NCBI GenBank assembly: GCA_963925495.1
Contig: CAWUST010000024.1
Location: 1 to 42,279 of the forward strand
DNA from: UBA2108 sp963925495
GTDB lineage: Bacteria > Bacteroidota > Bacteroidia > Flavobacteriales_G > Salibacteraceae
Length of the DNA: 42,279 nucleotides
Direction: 5' to 3'
Shown here: in pieces, positions 42,198 to 42,279 of the stretch
Layout of the letters: every line of letters begins with the position of its first letter
Numbering within the stretch: the stretch's first letter is position 1
Program-made: the position numbers and the translations under genes
The notes under the pieces: model-generated
What the model saw: the letters and a program-made list of their open reading frames with translations, nothing else
Told to the model about the DNA's origin: nothing
Databases searched by the model: none

Positions 42198-42279
42198 CTA
42201 AATTGCATTCTTGAATTCAGTGAAAATTATTAAAAAGAATTGCGCGCTTGGTATTCTAAAACGAGTTTCAATTTTGACC
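42198..42279 (-). CDS. possible 3' end of a leftward gene at the window edge
   Basis: An open minus-strand frame enters from the right edge and ends with TAG at 42198, giving about 26 residues (VKIETRFRIPSAQFF...). Too short to judge; it may be chance. Confidence 0.15.
   Translation of the reverse strand, partial: VKIETRFRIPSAQFFLIIFTEFKNAI

Noticed and set aside
1..42279. CRISPR array, transposon, prophage or defence island
   Set aside because: No spaced repeats, transposase, integrase, tRNA att site or known defence genes were seen anywhere in the window.

Overview
The window reads as chromosomal DNA of a marine-type flavobacterium (Bacteroidota, order Flavobacteriales). This is inferred from several things seen together: low GC; Bacteroidota promoters (TAnnTTTG at -7, TTG at -33) with no Shine-Dalgarno sequences; type IX secretion (T9SS) C-terminal sorting domains on three exported proteins; the Bacteroidota-specific gene run bamD-rpoZ-coaBC-DUF4835-recN; and a phosphosulfolactate synthase plus a serine-palmitoyltransferase-like enzyme typical of sulfonolipid makers. 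There are no tRNA or rRNA genes, insertion sequences, CRISPR arrays or phage genes.

Layout. 1-1343: 5' part of dnaA, leftward. 1688-2095: a hotdog thioesterase. 2113-6296: leftward operon of a TPR protein, comA-type synthase, rhodanese, DUF368 (PopT-type) lipid carrier translocase and aroE. 6683-13107: rightward operon of phosphoglucomutase family enzyme, cysteine desulfurase, GT-C mannosyltransferase-like membrane enzyme, metallo-beta-lactamase hydrolase and a T9SS endonuclease I. 13126-15528: fdhD, then a divergent 5'-nucleotidase lipoprotein. 15828-21310: a tightly overlapped leftward operon of ribD, orphan histidine kinase, EamA transporter, YigZ and a T9SS metallopeptidase, preceded by a structured leader ending in a UUCG-loop terminator. 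21455-24130: a patch of decayed membrane-protein genes around an intact thioesterase-zupT pair. 24412-27495: a PLP decarboxylase of the glutamate/cysteine-sulfinate type facing a sodium:solute symporter. 27908-28306: a single domain cut from a longer family. 28559-29821: the alpha-oxoamine synthase (candidate cysteate acyltransferase). 30002-34896: bamD to recN operon. 34996-42119: fabI, a methyltransferase, a T9SS type B surface protein, sucC, a GT2 glycosyltransferase, cinA and rpmB.

How the genes may work together. The most interesting metabolic thread is organosulfonate chemistry: ComA (phosphoenolpyruvate plus sulfite to phosphosulfolactate), a co-transcribed rhodanese, an acyltransferase of the type that condenses cysteate with fatty acyl groups for capnine, and a decarboxylase whose family includes cysteine sulfinate/cysteate decarboxylases. 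The most interesting regulatory element is the ribD leader, which has riboswitch-like geometry (closing stem, alternative pairing, terminator) but no recognisable FMN-riboswitch (RFN) motifs. Operator-like palindromes also sit at the zupT, decarboxylase and glmM promoters. All RNA folds and promoters were drawn by eye.
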